Notes: generated by a model not told the origin, from the sequence alone. Positions 33,791 through 44,800 are shown, counted from the first letter of the stretch. The stretch is DNA of 64,000 bases from Ricinus communis (GCF_019578655.1 NC_063260.1:17052001-17116000), one strand, 5' to 3'. Numbers and translations: made by a program.

Positions 33791-34935
33791 TCATTAGATT
33801 CATTGCTTTGGGCTTGATCTATAGCACTGATATTTCTACTGCTTTGAGGAGTGTCTGGTATTAGGTTCTTGGAAGACTCAAAAGTGGTTAATTTGCTAAG
33901 CTGTTCTCTAACTGCTATAGCAAACTCAGTTTGCTTGTGGAATTGGTCTTGACTATGCTTTGAAATCTGGTAGGGTTTGAAGATGGGGTTTTTTTGAGTT
34001 TTTCTATTTGACTTACCTCTCTTTGATGAACCAGTATTGGGGACAACAGAGGTTAAGACTGTAGTAGGTTTCTGGATTTGGCTTTCTATCCTAACCAGCT
34101 GTTTTCCTATTGTGTTAAGCTAGGTATTTGAGAAATTGTTCTGTTGAACAATATTTTTGACATTTTTCTCAAACTCTTCTCCTACTAATTTGTAAGGTGC
34201 GGCTTCGATTTTGTTTTCTCCATAAGGAATAGTTATCTTCCTAAGGGGAGGATGTTCAGACTGGATGGTTTGGTTTTCTCCGACCTTCCATTCTGGAGCT
34301 TGTTCCTAACGGTAACTGGACTAATGTGTTTATCTTTAAAAGGATAAGAGATACTGTTTTCTTTGCAATAAATTTGAAACCAATAAAAAAATGATTTGGA
34401 TCTTGTTTTGCATGCAAAATTCATAGTATTTTTCTTGGATACTATATTTTTCTTGTAGAAAATTCTTAAAAAACCAAAGTTTTTTGGAATGGTTTTTCTT
34501 TGAATAGAAATCTTTATGTAAAAGCTTTTTATTGATTTGAAAATCTTTTGAAATCAATAAAAAGCTTTCTGCCTCTAGATTTTGGGTTATTGCTGATGGT
34601 GATGGTGAAGAGGGGGTAGAGATGGTTTCTATATCATCATCTTTCTTCGGTTCATTGTAAACGGGTCTAGGGACATTGCTCTGGTAATCAACATTTTGTA
34701 ACGGGGTGTTTGAGCTTGGTAAATTTGATGTTGAAAATCTCGGTAAATCTGATGTTGAAAATCTTGGTAATGTTTGTAATGAAGTTGGTTCTTTGTAAGG
34801 GGCATAGATAACAGAGGTATATTTGATACCCTTCCAATATCTATGGTCGAAATTGAAGAATTGTCATAAAAAAATCTAGAGGAAGTTGATTTCCTGTTGA
34901 ACGTGAGTTTTACTTTCCCATCCGGCACTCTTTTC
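33791..34935 (-). pseudogene. Endogenous pararetrovirus upstream polyprotein remnant
   Basis: Several short minus-strand frames in different registers: 34928-34629 (KVKLTFNRKSTSSRFFYDN), 34557-34336 (KKLWFFKNFLQEK), 34424-34233 (FYWFQIYCKENSISYPFKDK) and further pieces to 33800 (KLTTFESSKNLIPDTPQSSR). The aromatic and lysine-rich blocks lie between where the movement protein and capsid would be in a caulimovirid polyprotein. The movement-protein core itself is not seen. The sequence ends at the (TA)n run at 34940. Frameshifts are frequent. Confidence 0.5.

Positions 34936-34939
<4 letters not shown>

Positions 34940-34972
<33 letters not shown>
34940..34972. repeat. (TA)n microsatellite at the pararetrovirus border
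   Basis: About 16 TA dinucleotides, then TTTATATATTTATTTATTT. It marks the upstream end of recognisable viral sequence. Confidence 0.9.
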
Positions 34973-34980
<8 letters not shown>

Positions 34981-35100
34981 TTATTTATTTATAATTCACT
35001 TCTATCTATCTTACCTTACTTTTCTCTCAAACCATTCTCTCCACTTTCTTTGATTTCATGTTCATTTCTCAACAAAATTTTGCAAAATCAATCTTGAAAT

Positions 35101-35430
35101 GGCTAGCTCTTCATCAAGATTCTCTGGACGTACCCAATTCACACCAAATTGGGAGTTTTCAATTTCTCACTGAAATGATATTGGGCTTGTCAAAGGGGAG
35201 GAAATCCCTCTTTTGGCGAAATTGAAACTCATTGGCATTTTCAGCCGTCGAAAAGGTATTCTTCTTACATTAAATCTTGTTTCCTGTGATTTATAAACTA
35301 GACAAATGTTATTTGCTCGAAATGCATGAAAATTGGATGAATTTCTTAAAAAAAATGTGTGCCCTAACCTACAGAGCAGATTCAAAACCATTGTGCACGG
35401 GCCAAAAGCTAGTTTTTAGGGTATTTTGAC
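35101..35430 (+). pseudogene. Unidentified plus-strand reading frame, broken
   Basis: From an ATG at 35100-35102 the plus strand reads MASSSSRFSGRTQFTPNWEF then SISH and a TGA; the same frame continues with DIGLVKGEEIPLLAKLKLIG and IFSRRKG. A TC-rich leader and TATA-like repeat lie upstream (34940-35098). Two later stops occur before LDEFLKKN. I do not recognise the family. It could be an extra ORF of the element carrying repeat C, or a captured gene piece. It runs opposite to the viral fragment. Confidence 0.3.
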
Positions 35431-35800
35431 AAAAAACGATAATAAATAAACAATATATTTTTTAGCATCCATTTCTGGATCTAGATATTGAGAAAATTAT
35501 GGAAAATCCTATAATGAAAGTTATTGCCTTCTTGGGTCTCGGGAGATGAAGGACGGGCAAATTCGAGGTTAGGTTTGAGGTAATCCAACTAAAATCACCT
35601 ATTTGAAATAAATTTGGATTTAATTGTTAAGAAAAATGAAGTTTAATGGTCAAAACAATGAACTCCACAATGTTCGGGAACTGAATTACAAATTATCATG
35701 AACTTTTCCTTTTTTAGAGCTAATCAGCTCTGTATAGAGTCGTCAGGTTCCTTATAGAGTCGAATCAGCTCTACAAAATCCATCAACGGTTTGGTGGTAG
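35431..35800 (+). repeat. Repeat C, second copy in inverted orientation
   Basis: 35455-35800 aligns by eye with the reverse complement of about 21270-21625: shared AGCATCCATTT, GAGxxAATTATGGAAAA, GGTTAGGTTTGAG/GGTAGGGTTGAG, and the AGAGC-x-x-ATCAGCTCT motif series at 35715-35790. The pair flanks the pararetrovirus plus family-B block in opposite orientations. Confidence 0.55.
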
Positions 35801-35867
35801 CCTCATCCTCTTGCAAGTATGCAACCAAATCTCTTTTCTTTTATTATTATCATTTTTACCTAAGCCA

Positions 35868-35995
35868 CCCGTTCAGATTTTCAACTTAGTAGGTTTTTAT
35901 CTTAACTTTTTCCTAAGTCGCCTTTTCGGGTTTTCAACTTAACAGACTTTATCTTTGCCTAAGTTGCTCTTTCGAATTTCAACTTAGCTTTTTTC
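35868..35995. repeat. About 43-bp tandem repeat, three diverged units
   Basis: Units begin CCTAAG(C/T)(C/T)(A/G)C and contain TTCGGGTTTTCAACTTA-like sequence, at about 35868, 35911 and 35957. A further relative (CTTTTCGGGTTTTC) is near 36707. Such repeats are common in the 3' non-coding part of Tat-like elements. Confidence 0.6.
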
Positions 35996-36174
35996 CTTTT
36001 TTTCTCTTTCTTTTCTCTTTTTCTTTTTTTTCCCTTTTTGCAAGGTCGATACATTGTTACCCTACAGGACCTGGATAATGAAAGGCATTCCAGACACAGT
36101 CATTCGCTGGTCTTGCTCCTGGTGGAGGATTAAGCATGTCATGCTCATGGTGTATGGTGACTACATACCTTTAT

Positions 36175-36399
36175 CTAGACTGCAGGAATCCACCTTCTAC
36201 ACACCTTCAAGAATTTGCCGCCAGTATGGGTAGAAGCAATGAATTCTAGAATTCCCTCCTGAATTCGAAGGCTTCCCATTGAGACAAGACTGAGAGATTC
36301 TAGCCCCGTCGAAACATAGAGTGCAATGATTTCGATGGTGATCTGACCATCGATGATAACTTCAAAGCTTGGGTCTAGCTTCAAATTAGCACTTCTCAT
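36175..36399 (-). pseudogene. Unidentified frame downstream of Tat integrase
   Basis: 74 codons, MRSANLKLDPSFEVIIDGQI then IAL-x-VSTGLESLSLVSMGSL. It lies 3' of the integrase tail and may be a C-terminal extension or separate small ORF. No family recognised; the FEVIIDGQITIEIIALY stretch is beta-rich in character. Confidence 0.25.
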
Positions 36400-36769
36400 G
36401 GATTTTCCAGGATCAAAAGGACTTGAGAACTAGCTGTTGAGTCAAGGAATGTAGATGCTAAAAGTAGAAAATGAAAAACATACTTCTTTTTAGATCTCAT
36501 TTATTTTGTTAAGGACTTTTAGCTTAGTTTTCCTTTTAGTTAGAGCTTAGAATGATAAACAAATATACATGTAACGATTCTAAACAATTTATTCATCTAG
36601 TAAAGGCTTAGGTAGGTACATTTTGATTTCTCATGATATAACTCATGTCATCAGCTAGTCTTTTCAGATCTAGTTGATTATTCTCTCTTATTGCCCTAAT
36701 TTTTATCTAGCCAACCTTTTCGGGTTTTCTAATCAGTAGACTATTTTTTCTATTATTTATTATTTTTTA

Positions 36770-37620
36770 TACATAGTATTTTTTGAGACGATCTAGGTTA
36801 ATTGGCTTAGAGAAATCATTTCATTCTAAGTCCGAGATCTTAGTGGCACCCTTAGGCAGGATTTTCTTTACCAAGTACGGGCATTCCTAGTTAGGCTTGA
36901 ACTTCCCCCTCGTGTCAAATGCAATAGGTCTTATGTGCTTCAACACTAAAGTACCGACTCTGACCTTTCCTGGCTTTACTTTCTTATCAATTGCCCCGGC
37001 TATCCGTTCCTAGTGCAACTATATGTGGTATAGGACTTTCATCCTTTTCTCATCGACTAAAGCCAGCTATTGATATCTTTGTTGGACCCACTAATATTCT
37101 AGTATTTCAGCCTCCAATGCAACTCCCAAAGTTTTCAACTCTAACTCAACCGGCAAGACTGCTTTAGTCCCATAAACCATAGAATATCATGGGGTCTGCC
37201 CAGTTTAAGTTCATTCAATTGCTCGATATCCCAAAGCATGAAGGATAAGCAAAACGACCAATCCTTGTGATTCTATACCATCTTTGGGAGTATTTTCTTT
37301 AAGTTCCTATTAGCTGTTTCTACCACTCCATTCGCTTGAAGTCTGTATGGAGAAGACCTGTGATGCCCGATCTTATATTCTGCTAACAGGTTTGCTGCTT
37401 CGCCCATAAACTGCATGCCATTATCTATTACAACGTGATGTGGGACCCTGTATCTACATATCAGGTTCCTTCCTATAAACCTAGCCATTTGCCTTGCCCA
37501 CACAATAGTGAACGACTCGGCTTCAACCCATTTAGAGAAATAGTCGATTGCCATTACTATGTATCTATGACTATTCAAAGAAGGTTTTATCTCTCCGATG
37601 ATGTCGATTCGCCAAGCTGG
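36770..37620 (-). pseudogene. Integrase of Tat-like element
   Basis: Frame 37578-37273 holds the core: RYIVMAIDYFSKWVEAESFT, RYRVPHHVVIDNGMQF (second catalytic Asp in IDNG), HHRSSPYRLQANGVVETANR (Glu in VVETAN). The C-terminal domain follows in other frames: RVGTLVLKHIRP, DTRGKFKPN, CPYLVKKILPKGATKISDLE and a PINLDRLKKYY ending near 36775. All DDE positions visible in the core are kept, but stops and shifts break the gene between 37273 and 36770. Confidence 0.75.
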
Positions 37621-38259
37621 AAAAGGCTAAGGGGATGTTAAATTATGCAGCTCAATCGGAGGTATGTGATTCAGGTCACTGTACAACTGGCACTCATAAT
37701 ATTTCCTTACCAAAGCTATATAATCCTTTTCCATTATTAATCATTAGTAACCTTGACACATAACTTTTATAGTTAACACTATGCCATTCATATGAGACCT
37801 ACACACTCCTTTACGTACCTCTTCCATGACCACTTGTGCTTCTGTCTTAGTTACACATCGGAGATGCACACTTGAATCCATCTTTTTGTATAGTACTCCT
37901 ATACGGCTAATGTAATTCCTGGCCCAGATCTGTAGCTCGTACCTATCCTTTGTAGTCACTTCCTCTAGGTATTCGCTGTCTTTTATAAACTTTTTCAGAT
38001 TATGAAACTAGGGCTTCTGTTCTTGTCCCATCTAGACTTGCATTACTTGATCCTCTTGATAACAAGGCGCACCCAATTTTATTGGGAGTTGAAAGGGGTT
38101 TTCCCAAATTAACGATAGGGTAGCTAGTCCATTTGCCATCTAGTTATCATCTTATGGCAAATGTATGAATGAACACTTAAATAAGTTGCAAACCAAAGTC
38201 CTTAAGTAATTGACATATGGCCTCAATCTTTCTTCTTTCACATCCTATTCCTCGATGGC

Positions 38260-38478
38260 TTATTGAATCACTAGCATGGAGTCCCCATAGACCATCAGTT
38301 GTTTCGCTCCTGCTACTGTGGCTGCTTCTAATCTAAATAAACATGCTTCATACTCTGCCATGTTATTGGTCACTTTAAGATCTAATCTCTTGGCTATTGG
38401 TAGCATCTCTGCCTCCAGCGTGATTAGAACTGCTCTTAATCCTGCTCCTTTTACTTTCACAGCTCCATCAAAGTACAT
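38260..38478 (-). pseudogene. RNase H of Tat-like element
   Basis: MYFDGAVKVKGAGLRAVLIT, NNMAEYEACLFRLEAA and QLMVYGDSMLVIQ give the D, E and D of the RNase H active site in order. This is the archaeal-like RNase H typical of Tat elements, lying between RT and integrase. The frame is truncated on both sides by stops. Confidence 0.75.
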
Positions 38479-38899
38479 CTTCCATTCTTGAATCTCTATT
38501 GCCCTAGATTTTCATGAGGAAACTCTAGATCCCAAGGGTCATTACCTTAATCCCATTCTGATCTAAGAATTTTGCTATAGCCCTACCCTTGACTACCTTA
38601 TTAGTAGCGTATTCAATGTCGAATTTCATTAGGAGCACTAACCATCTAGCCAGCTTTCTTATAAGAGACAGAGCTTTAAATAAATACTTTAGCAGGTCTA
38701 TTTTTAAGATTGCTTGAACTCTATAAGATTAGAGATACTGTCTTAATTCCTTATAGCCCATATCATGGCTAAACACGTCTTCTCTACGAGATTATATTTG
38801 AATCATAAGGCAAAAAATTCTACTGAAATAATAGACCACATGCTCCATGTCATTAGGTACCATTACCCCCATAGCTTCTTTTTTTAAGGCTAAATACAG

Positions 38900-39660
38900 A
38901 ATCAATGACTTTCCATATTTTCACGGTTTCATCGGATACTCTTTAATCTTGCCGAAGACATTCTGATAGTGTTCATTCCACACAACGGGTTAGTATTTCT
39001 TCAAAAGCTTGAATATGGGATCATAAACCATCATGAGCTTAGAAATGAACCTGTAGATATATTGTAGACGTCCCAAAAATACTTTGACTTCTTTTTCTAT
39101 CTTCGGCACTGGCATCTCTTGAATGGCCTTAACCTTATCTGGATCGATTTTTATCCTCTATTGACTCACTATGTGCCATAAAAGCTTCCTTGATATTACT
39201 TCGAATACACTCTCATTTGGATTTAGAATCAGGTTATACCTTTTCACTCGTCCTAAGAACTTATCAAGAGCCTAGAAATGCCCTTCCTTTATGTTAGACT
39301 TTACCATATCATCTACATACACCTCCACCTTCTTATGCATCATTTCGTGAAATAAGGTAGCGGCTGCTCTCTGATAAGTTGCCCTCACATTCTTTAGTCT
39401 AAGAGGCATAACCTTATAGCAGTATGTCACTATGTGCCGTTTCAACTTGTCCACCATTGTCATCATGATCTTATTATATTCGAAGAACCCATCTATGAAA
39501 GAGTACATCGCATTCGAGGCGGCACTGTCAACTATCACATCTATGTGAAGAATAAGAAAATCGTCTATAGGGCATGCCTTGTTCAAGTCTTGGTAATCCA
39601 CACACATTCTAACCTTACCCCTTCTTTGGGACTAGGACAATATTCGCCAACCACTCAGGA
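38900..39660 (-). pseudogene. Reverse transcriptase of Tat-like element
   Basis: Frame 39607-39272: MCVDYQDLNKACPIDDFLIL, SFIDGFFEYNKIMM, CYKVMPLRLKNVRATYQRAA and VEVYVDDMVKS (catalytic YVDD intact). Thumb-region remnants follow to about 38900, including DPDKVKAIQEMPVPK-like sequence near 39110. The finger substitutions (LRLKN for FGLKN) and surrounding stops show decay. Confidence 0.75.
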
Positions 39661-40318
39661 TAGTCAACCACATCGAAGAAATTAGCCTTTACTTGCTTAG
39701 CGACTTCATCTCATATCTTCTCTGCCCATTCCGGCCTTAATCTTCTCATTCTCTGCTTGACTAGCTTAATGTGTGGATAAGTTGGAATGTGGTGCTCCGC
39801 TATTAGCCTATCTAACCCTAGTATATCATCTATGACCAAGCGAACACCACTTTTCTTTTCTTTTTTATTATCCTTTCAAATTATCTCCTCTCTTAAGGAG
39901 TCATATAATGAGCTATTAAGATATTCCTTACATTTGCATATGTGCCTAAATTAAATGAATCAATTTGGATGGAGTTAATGTCAAATATGCACATGTCATG
40001 TACACTACCGTAAAGAAAAAACATCACACGGATAAGCAAAACTATTATTCATATCATTGATCTTTGAAATAAAAGAAACATCATCCTTATAAAGATCAAA
40101 TGTTATTACATCATCATAAAATACATTGACAATATTTTCTTCTATCAGAGCAGCTAACTCTTGTTGACTCAGCTTCTCAGCCAGAGCGATGAACTCTTCT
40201 AGCTTCAGCTCCTCTACTTTAGTGGTGACCTTTTTATGAACTTCCTTAATGCTCTACTCGATCATCTTATCGATGATCAAGTTCTTGAATATCTCAAATC
40301 TCGGCATCTTAGTACCAG

Positions 40319-40660
40319 CTACTGTAATAGGTTCGAGGTCCCTAAAGACGGCTTGTACTCCTGGAAAAATACGTCTTTTAGAGTTTTACCCTTTGGTTTA
40401 CCCTCATCTTCATCCTCACGGTAACCCAGCCCATGCCAAGTCTTTTGACCTTTGAAGTCCGATAGCTCTCCGATACCCTGTTGGTTTTTTCCTAGCCCTA
40501 TTCTAGGTATGAAGTCCATCTTCTTGAACATGTTGGCTACTTTAGGATCCATGTAGTTCTCGTAAAGAACAACAATTTGGAATCCAGTAGGGGCTTCCAG
40601 CTCCTTGATAGCTTCTTGAATGCTCGAGACAACCTTACTACCTTTCGCATTAATAGTCAC
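40319..40660 (-). pseudogene. G-patch segment of Tat-like pol
   Basis: 113 codons containing ANMFKKMDFIPRIGLGKNQQ then GIGELSDFK, matching the G-patch-like motif (K-M-G/D-F-x-P-G-x-G-L-G-K-N-x-Q-G) found between protease and RT in Tat-type polyproteins. One glycine of the motif is replaced (P-R-I-G). The role of this domain in these elements is not established; RNA binding is assumed from G-patch proteins. Continues N-terminally into the protease frame. Confidence 0.65.
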
Positions 40661-40669
40661 TATTTCGCC

Positions 40670-41060
40670 TTCATAAGGGAACTTGACCTTCTAATGCACA
40701 GTGGAAGGAACTTCCCCTAAGGCATGGAACCATGGCCTTCCTAATAACAGTGCAAAATTTACTAGGATGTCTAAGACAGTGAACTCCACCTAGGATTTGG
40801 TAGGACCCTTCTTTACTAGTGCTGAAAATATTCTTTCCATGTCTCTCTTTGTCTCATCATAGGCCCTCATAACCATATCTGACGGTTTCAAGTGTTTTAT
40901 AGTCATCCCTAGCTTAAAGAGTATATGATAGGGACACACATTGATGGCTGACCCATCATCCACCATCACATATAGAGTTCTTTTCCCTTTAATCTATGTT
41001 GTTATATAGAGAGCCTTGTTGTTGTCTCTTCCCTCAAGTGGTAAGTCTTCGTCTGAGAAA
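40670..41060 (-). pseudogene. Aspartic protease of Tat-like element
   Basis: The minus strand reads RTLYVMVDDGSAINVCPYHI near 41000-40925 (active-site D-D-G-S), HLKPSDMVMRAYDETKRDME near 40890-40850, and ALLLGRPWFHALGEVPSTVH near 40760-40700, ending in KVKFPYEGEIVTINAKG at the junction with the G-patch frame. These are the conserved blocks of Tat-lineage protease. Two stops interrupt it. Confidence 0.65.
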
Positions 41061-41092
41061 CTAATCATCCCGGTGATCTTTATTTTCAAATG

Positions 41093-42420
41093 TTATCTTT
41101 TGTATTTTAAATTCATAACTTCAAGTAATTCATTATTATCTATATAATGCATGCCATTATCACAATTAAAATCATCATAAGAGTGGGATATGGAATATAC
41201 CTCATTGGAGTAATCCTCTTGTGCTATGAAACATAGGTTGGCCACTTCTTCATCTTCATCTTCACTTGAGAAGAGTGATCCTATGTAGCTTTGAAGCAAT
41301 CAACCTTAATGTGTTCATAATTTCTTTGATTCTCTTAGAAAGCATGGATAGTTCTACATCCTCATCTTCACTAGACTCAAATGCACTAGAGCTTTCATTC
41401 TCTTGTTACCTTGTAGAGCTCTTGAGAGCCAAAAGCTTTCTTCTTGATTCCCTTTTCTTTTCTCCTTCTCCTTCTTAAACTTTTTATTTTTGCTCTTGAA
41501 GCAATCAACCTTAATGTGCCATTGCTTCCCACATCCATAGCGAATGAGATCATTTTTCTTCTTCTTGCTTTCCGTGAAGCTTGAGTTAGAGTTGGAAGAT
41601 GACTTCTCGAAGGGCCTCTTCTCTCTCTTTCTATTCTTCATAATTTCTTTGACTCTCTTAAAAGCATGGCTAGTTCTACATCCTCATCTTCATTAAACTC
41701 AGATGTACTAGAGCTTTCACTCTCTTGTTACCTTGTAGAGCTCTTGAGAGCCAAAGGCTTTCCTCTTGATTCCCTTTCCTTTTCTTGCTCTTCTTTTTTT
41801 AAAGAGCCATCTCATGGGTAAGGAGGTTACTAATAAACTCATATGTTGACAACTTATCCAAATCTTCATTACCTTCTTCAATACTTGTTACCTTGAACCA
41901 TAGTCCTTAAGTGGTAGAGCCTTGAGGATCTTGTTGACATTTTGATGGGCGTAGACTAGGTAGGCTAAGAAATAGAGTTAATCTAAGTAGGAAAAGATCT
42001 TGCTTCATCTTGAAGAGTTCATACTTCGTCACTAAGAGCTGGATTTTCTTAGATTTAACTTGCTTGGTACCTCATGGTAGTTCTCCAAGGCCTTCCAAAT
42101 TTTGTAAGCGGTAGAGAGGTGTTGAACTCTCTCATATTCCTTTCTAGATAGTGAACTAAGGAGGATGATTATTGCTCTTTTATTTTTACCATCTACTCTT
42201 TTATGAGCATCCACCCATTCATCTCTAACACGAGGAATGTCTACACCATCTTCTTGCTTGGTCGGTGATCTCAGTTCCTTTCTTATACAATCCTATACAT
42301 CCACTATCTTACTATCCAAGTACATCTCCATTTGTACTTCCAATGGGCATAATTAGACCTATTAAAATATGGTCTAAGGTTGTATATTCCTTCATTGGCC
42401 ATCTTGAATCTGTAGCTCAC
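41093..42420 (-). pseudogene. Copia gag (UBN2-type) fragment
   Basis: From the N-terminal side: GTEITDQARR-like and W-x-x-x-K remnants (42330-42220), MDAHKRVDGKNKRAIIILLS with SLSRKEYERVQHLSTAYKIW and ALENYHE (42214-42032, the gag helical domain), then RKREKRPFEKSSSNSNSSF and a zinc knuckle RYGCGKQWHIKVDC (near 41545; CCHC complete, with W for G), followed by a lysine-rich tail and an acidic stretch (FSSEDEDEEVANLCFIAQED, 41299-41093). Layout matches gag of plant copia elements of the SIRE type (inference). It is truncated at 41093 where Tat sequence begins; pol is absent. Confidence 0.7.
41314..41795. repeat. Diverged tandem duplication (about 322-bp offset) in copia gag
   Basis: About 150 bp at 41314-41470 recurs at 41637-41795: both contain TTCATAATTTCTTTGA, AGTTCTACATCCTCATCTTC, CTCTTGTTACCTTGTAGAGC and CTCTTGAGAGCCAAA. 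TTGAAGCAATCAACCTTAAT at about 41291 and 41494 marks the same rearrangement. Confidence 0.8.
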
Positions 42421-42448
42421 GCATTTATGCTTGATTTGTGAGTACAAT

Positions 42449-42460
42449 GCTCTAATACCA
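42449..42460 (-). other. Primer binding site of copia element (initiator-Met tRNA type)
   Basis: The minus strand reads TGGTATTAGAGC, one mismatch from TGGTATCAGAGC, the usual plant copia PBS. It lies two bases after the LTR end (AACA, 42463). Confidence 0.8.
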
Positions 42461-42462
42461 CT

Positions 42463-43515
42463 TGTTTGCCCTTAGCAACTAAGAAGAGGGGGAGGGGGGA
42501 GGGGTTGAATTGGTGAATTATAGAAAGGATGGGAAATAAAAATTTTGATGATAGAGGGAACAAAAATTGAGAAGAAAGAACACTATTACTTATAGTGGTT
42601 CGGATATTAATCAACCCTATGTATACTCTCCAATATCTAATTGGGTATTTAGTATACCTTCAATAAATTATAATGGAGTTTTCACAAGCTCACTCCAAAC
42701 TTAGTGTCTAGGGCTCACATAACATCTTTTACAATTATGGTTTTATGGCTCACATGCAACCCCCACAAGAATTTTACCTAGGCTAACTCTCAAACTCAAT
42801 CTCAAGTATTTAGGCTAACACTCAAATCTCACTAGAGCATTCAAGCTCTTCTAATAAACCAAAGATTGTTAGAATTGATTGCAAGAAGGAAAATAAATTA
42901 ATGCAGAATAGTATAAGCTTTTGAAAGTTGTTGATCAACCATTAAAGGTATTTTGAGGTGGTTTTTATAGCCTACCAACCTTAAGGATCTGTTGCTCATT
43001 CTTTCCGAAAAACTTCACTAACTTTTGCTTTAAAAGAGTGCATTAAATGTACTATTAGAGTGCAAATCGTGATTGCGCTTCTTGCGTTATGGTTGCGAAT
43101 CTTGATAAGCCTCCAATGGTTATCTAATGTGGCATGGAGACATTAGCTGCTTCAAATGTAATCGTTGGCGATTTGTAACAATCACAATGCTTCATGAATT
43201 TTATGGTCACGCCTTTTATGGGTGCGGTCGCGATTCTCAACTTTAGAAATCGTTTTTATCTCTGCCTCAGAAGTTCTTATTTTCACAGTCGTGCCTTTCA
43301 GGGTGCGGTTGCAATTTTTAACCTTAAGTCTTCAAGTGCTTCTATCCACAAATTTAAGCTTTTTGTGATTGTGCCTTGGAGGGTGCAATCATGATTTTTA
43401 GATAGACTTAAATTTTTAATCTTGAGCAATGCTACACAAACAACACTTGAAAACACATTAGTCGAGACTTAATTTGAGTGACAAGATCAAAATTAGAGAC
43501 TTTAGCGTTATAATA
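42463..43515 (-). mobile_element. Copia 5' LTR (minus)
   Basis: About 1.05 kb upstream of the PBS on the minus strand. It starts near TCTCTAATTTTGATCTTGTC (about 43500) and ends GGGCAAACA at 42463. In its middle are three related blocks around 43200-43395 of the form GTGCCTTT-x-x-GGGTGCGGTCGCGATT. The right limit is approximate because no partner LTR is available. Confidence 0.55.
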
Positions 43516-44100
43516 AATCATATAGGTGAACATTACTCTTGTAGGACTAGGAGACCCTCAGTCCCTATATAAGGAACTACGACATAACATGTCAAATACA
43601 TGCAACTTTACATAATCACTATATATTATACTACCTTAAATCTTTACTGACTTAGCTATCGGAGTGAGTGACTTGACAACTCCATCTGGCGCATTCTAAT
43701 CATTGTTTCAAGAACTCGTAACAGCCTTGAAGACCTTGTTGGTAGCTTATTTCATTTGACTAAGTATCACATAGAATTTAAATCGATTAATTATACTTAA
43801 AATGTATTTATTACTCAACAACAACCAAATAAACCAATCAATTTAATTAATTAAAATTAGTCCAACATTCACACTTAATTTCGACGTTGCTGGAAATAAA
43901 GATGGAGGACCAACGTAAAGCTCTCGATGAGATGAGCCCAACCATATAAGAATTGCCGCCTAACTCCTTACTGTTGTTGCAAATCAGGCCGGTGAAGAGT
44001 TGGCACCTTCTAGCTCCGATCACCAGTCAAACGATAAGGAGAACGGCTGTAATTTTCCAAATTAATATTTTAAGGGGCGGGAAGTCATTCTAGACTAGTC
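43516..44100 (+). mobile_element. 5' end of another Tat-like element (plus strand), fragment
   Basis: TATATAAGGAACTA at 43566 looks like an LTR TATA box. A PBS-like site (TTTCGACGTTGCTGGA, 43879-43894, a degenerate tRNA-Asp complement) follows, then a gag-like start at 43902 (MEDQRKALDEMSPT then a stop). The arrangement LTR-PBS-short leader-gag fits Tat elements. It is truncated within about 200 bp of the gag start. Opposite orientation to the Tat pol at 36170-41060. Confidence 0.45.
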
Positions 44101-44800
44101 TCGAGTGCTGGTGTCGCCTAGAACGGCAGGTACAAAATGTGGTAGTCATTTAACTTTTTTCTCTCTTCAAGCTCGATTTTTTGACGATTAAATAGTTTAG
44201 AGGGTTATAAGGGTGACATTTGCTCGTCATTTCATAATGATCGGCAATGAAATGGGTGGTGGCCAGAGTTCAAAATAGAGAAAGAAAGAGTGTGAATATG
44301 AAAGGAGAGGAAGAGTTGAGGGACTTAAAAGCTCTTTTAGAAGTTTTCAGAATATTTTTTAATACCCAAATAAATATTCTCTAAATTGAACCCTTATTTA
44401 ATTAATTAAATATTTATTATATGGTATTTGTACAACTAAAAAGCTTAAATGCTTAATATGTAATTTTTAAGTCTAAAAGAAATCATAAGAATAATTAACA
44501 CATACTAAACTTAACTCTAGTTATTTTTAATAAAATAAATAAATAAATAAATAAATAAAAGAAAATCAATTTCTTGATAAATACATAATTCACCTACAAA
44601 AACTAATTGAATATATGTGTATGTATATGTATTAGCAAACGAGGTTAGTTATGAAATAAAAAGAAGAATAATAATGGTAAAAATAAAATAATTTAAAATG
44701 AAATAAAAAAATAATATGCCTTTTACAATTTTCTCCCACTAAAAGAAATTTATTTTTAAAATTTACATATTTAAAGATGGGAAAAGTTAAAGGATGTTGG
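44101..44800. other. AT-rich non-coding DNA with AAAT microsatellite
   Basis: No gene. AAAT repeats occupy about 44530-44559. The purine-rich stretch at 44275-44320 might belong to a decayed LTR. On the minus strand this lies immediately downstream of the Tekay-like pol remnant, so part of it may be that element's 3' end. Confidence 0.4.

Larger units (their letters stand above)
36170..41060 (-). mobile_element. Tat-lineage gypsy element, minus strand, pol only (decayed)
   Basis: Minus-strand order: protease (41040-40680), G-patch segment (40660-40319), RT (about 39660-38900), RNase H (38478-38260), integrase (37620-36770), then a further frame (36399-36175). The combination of G-patch and a plant Tat-type RNase H places it in the Tat/Ogre/Retand group. 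No gag or matched LTR pair is present; the 5' side is truncated at about 41090 by copia sequence. Confidence 0.75.
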
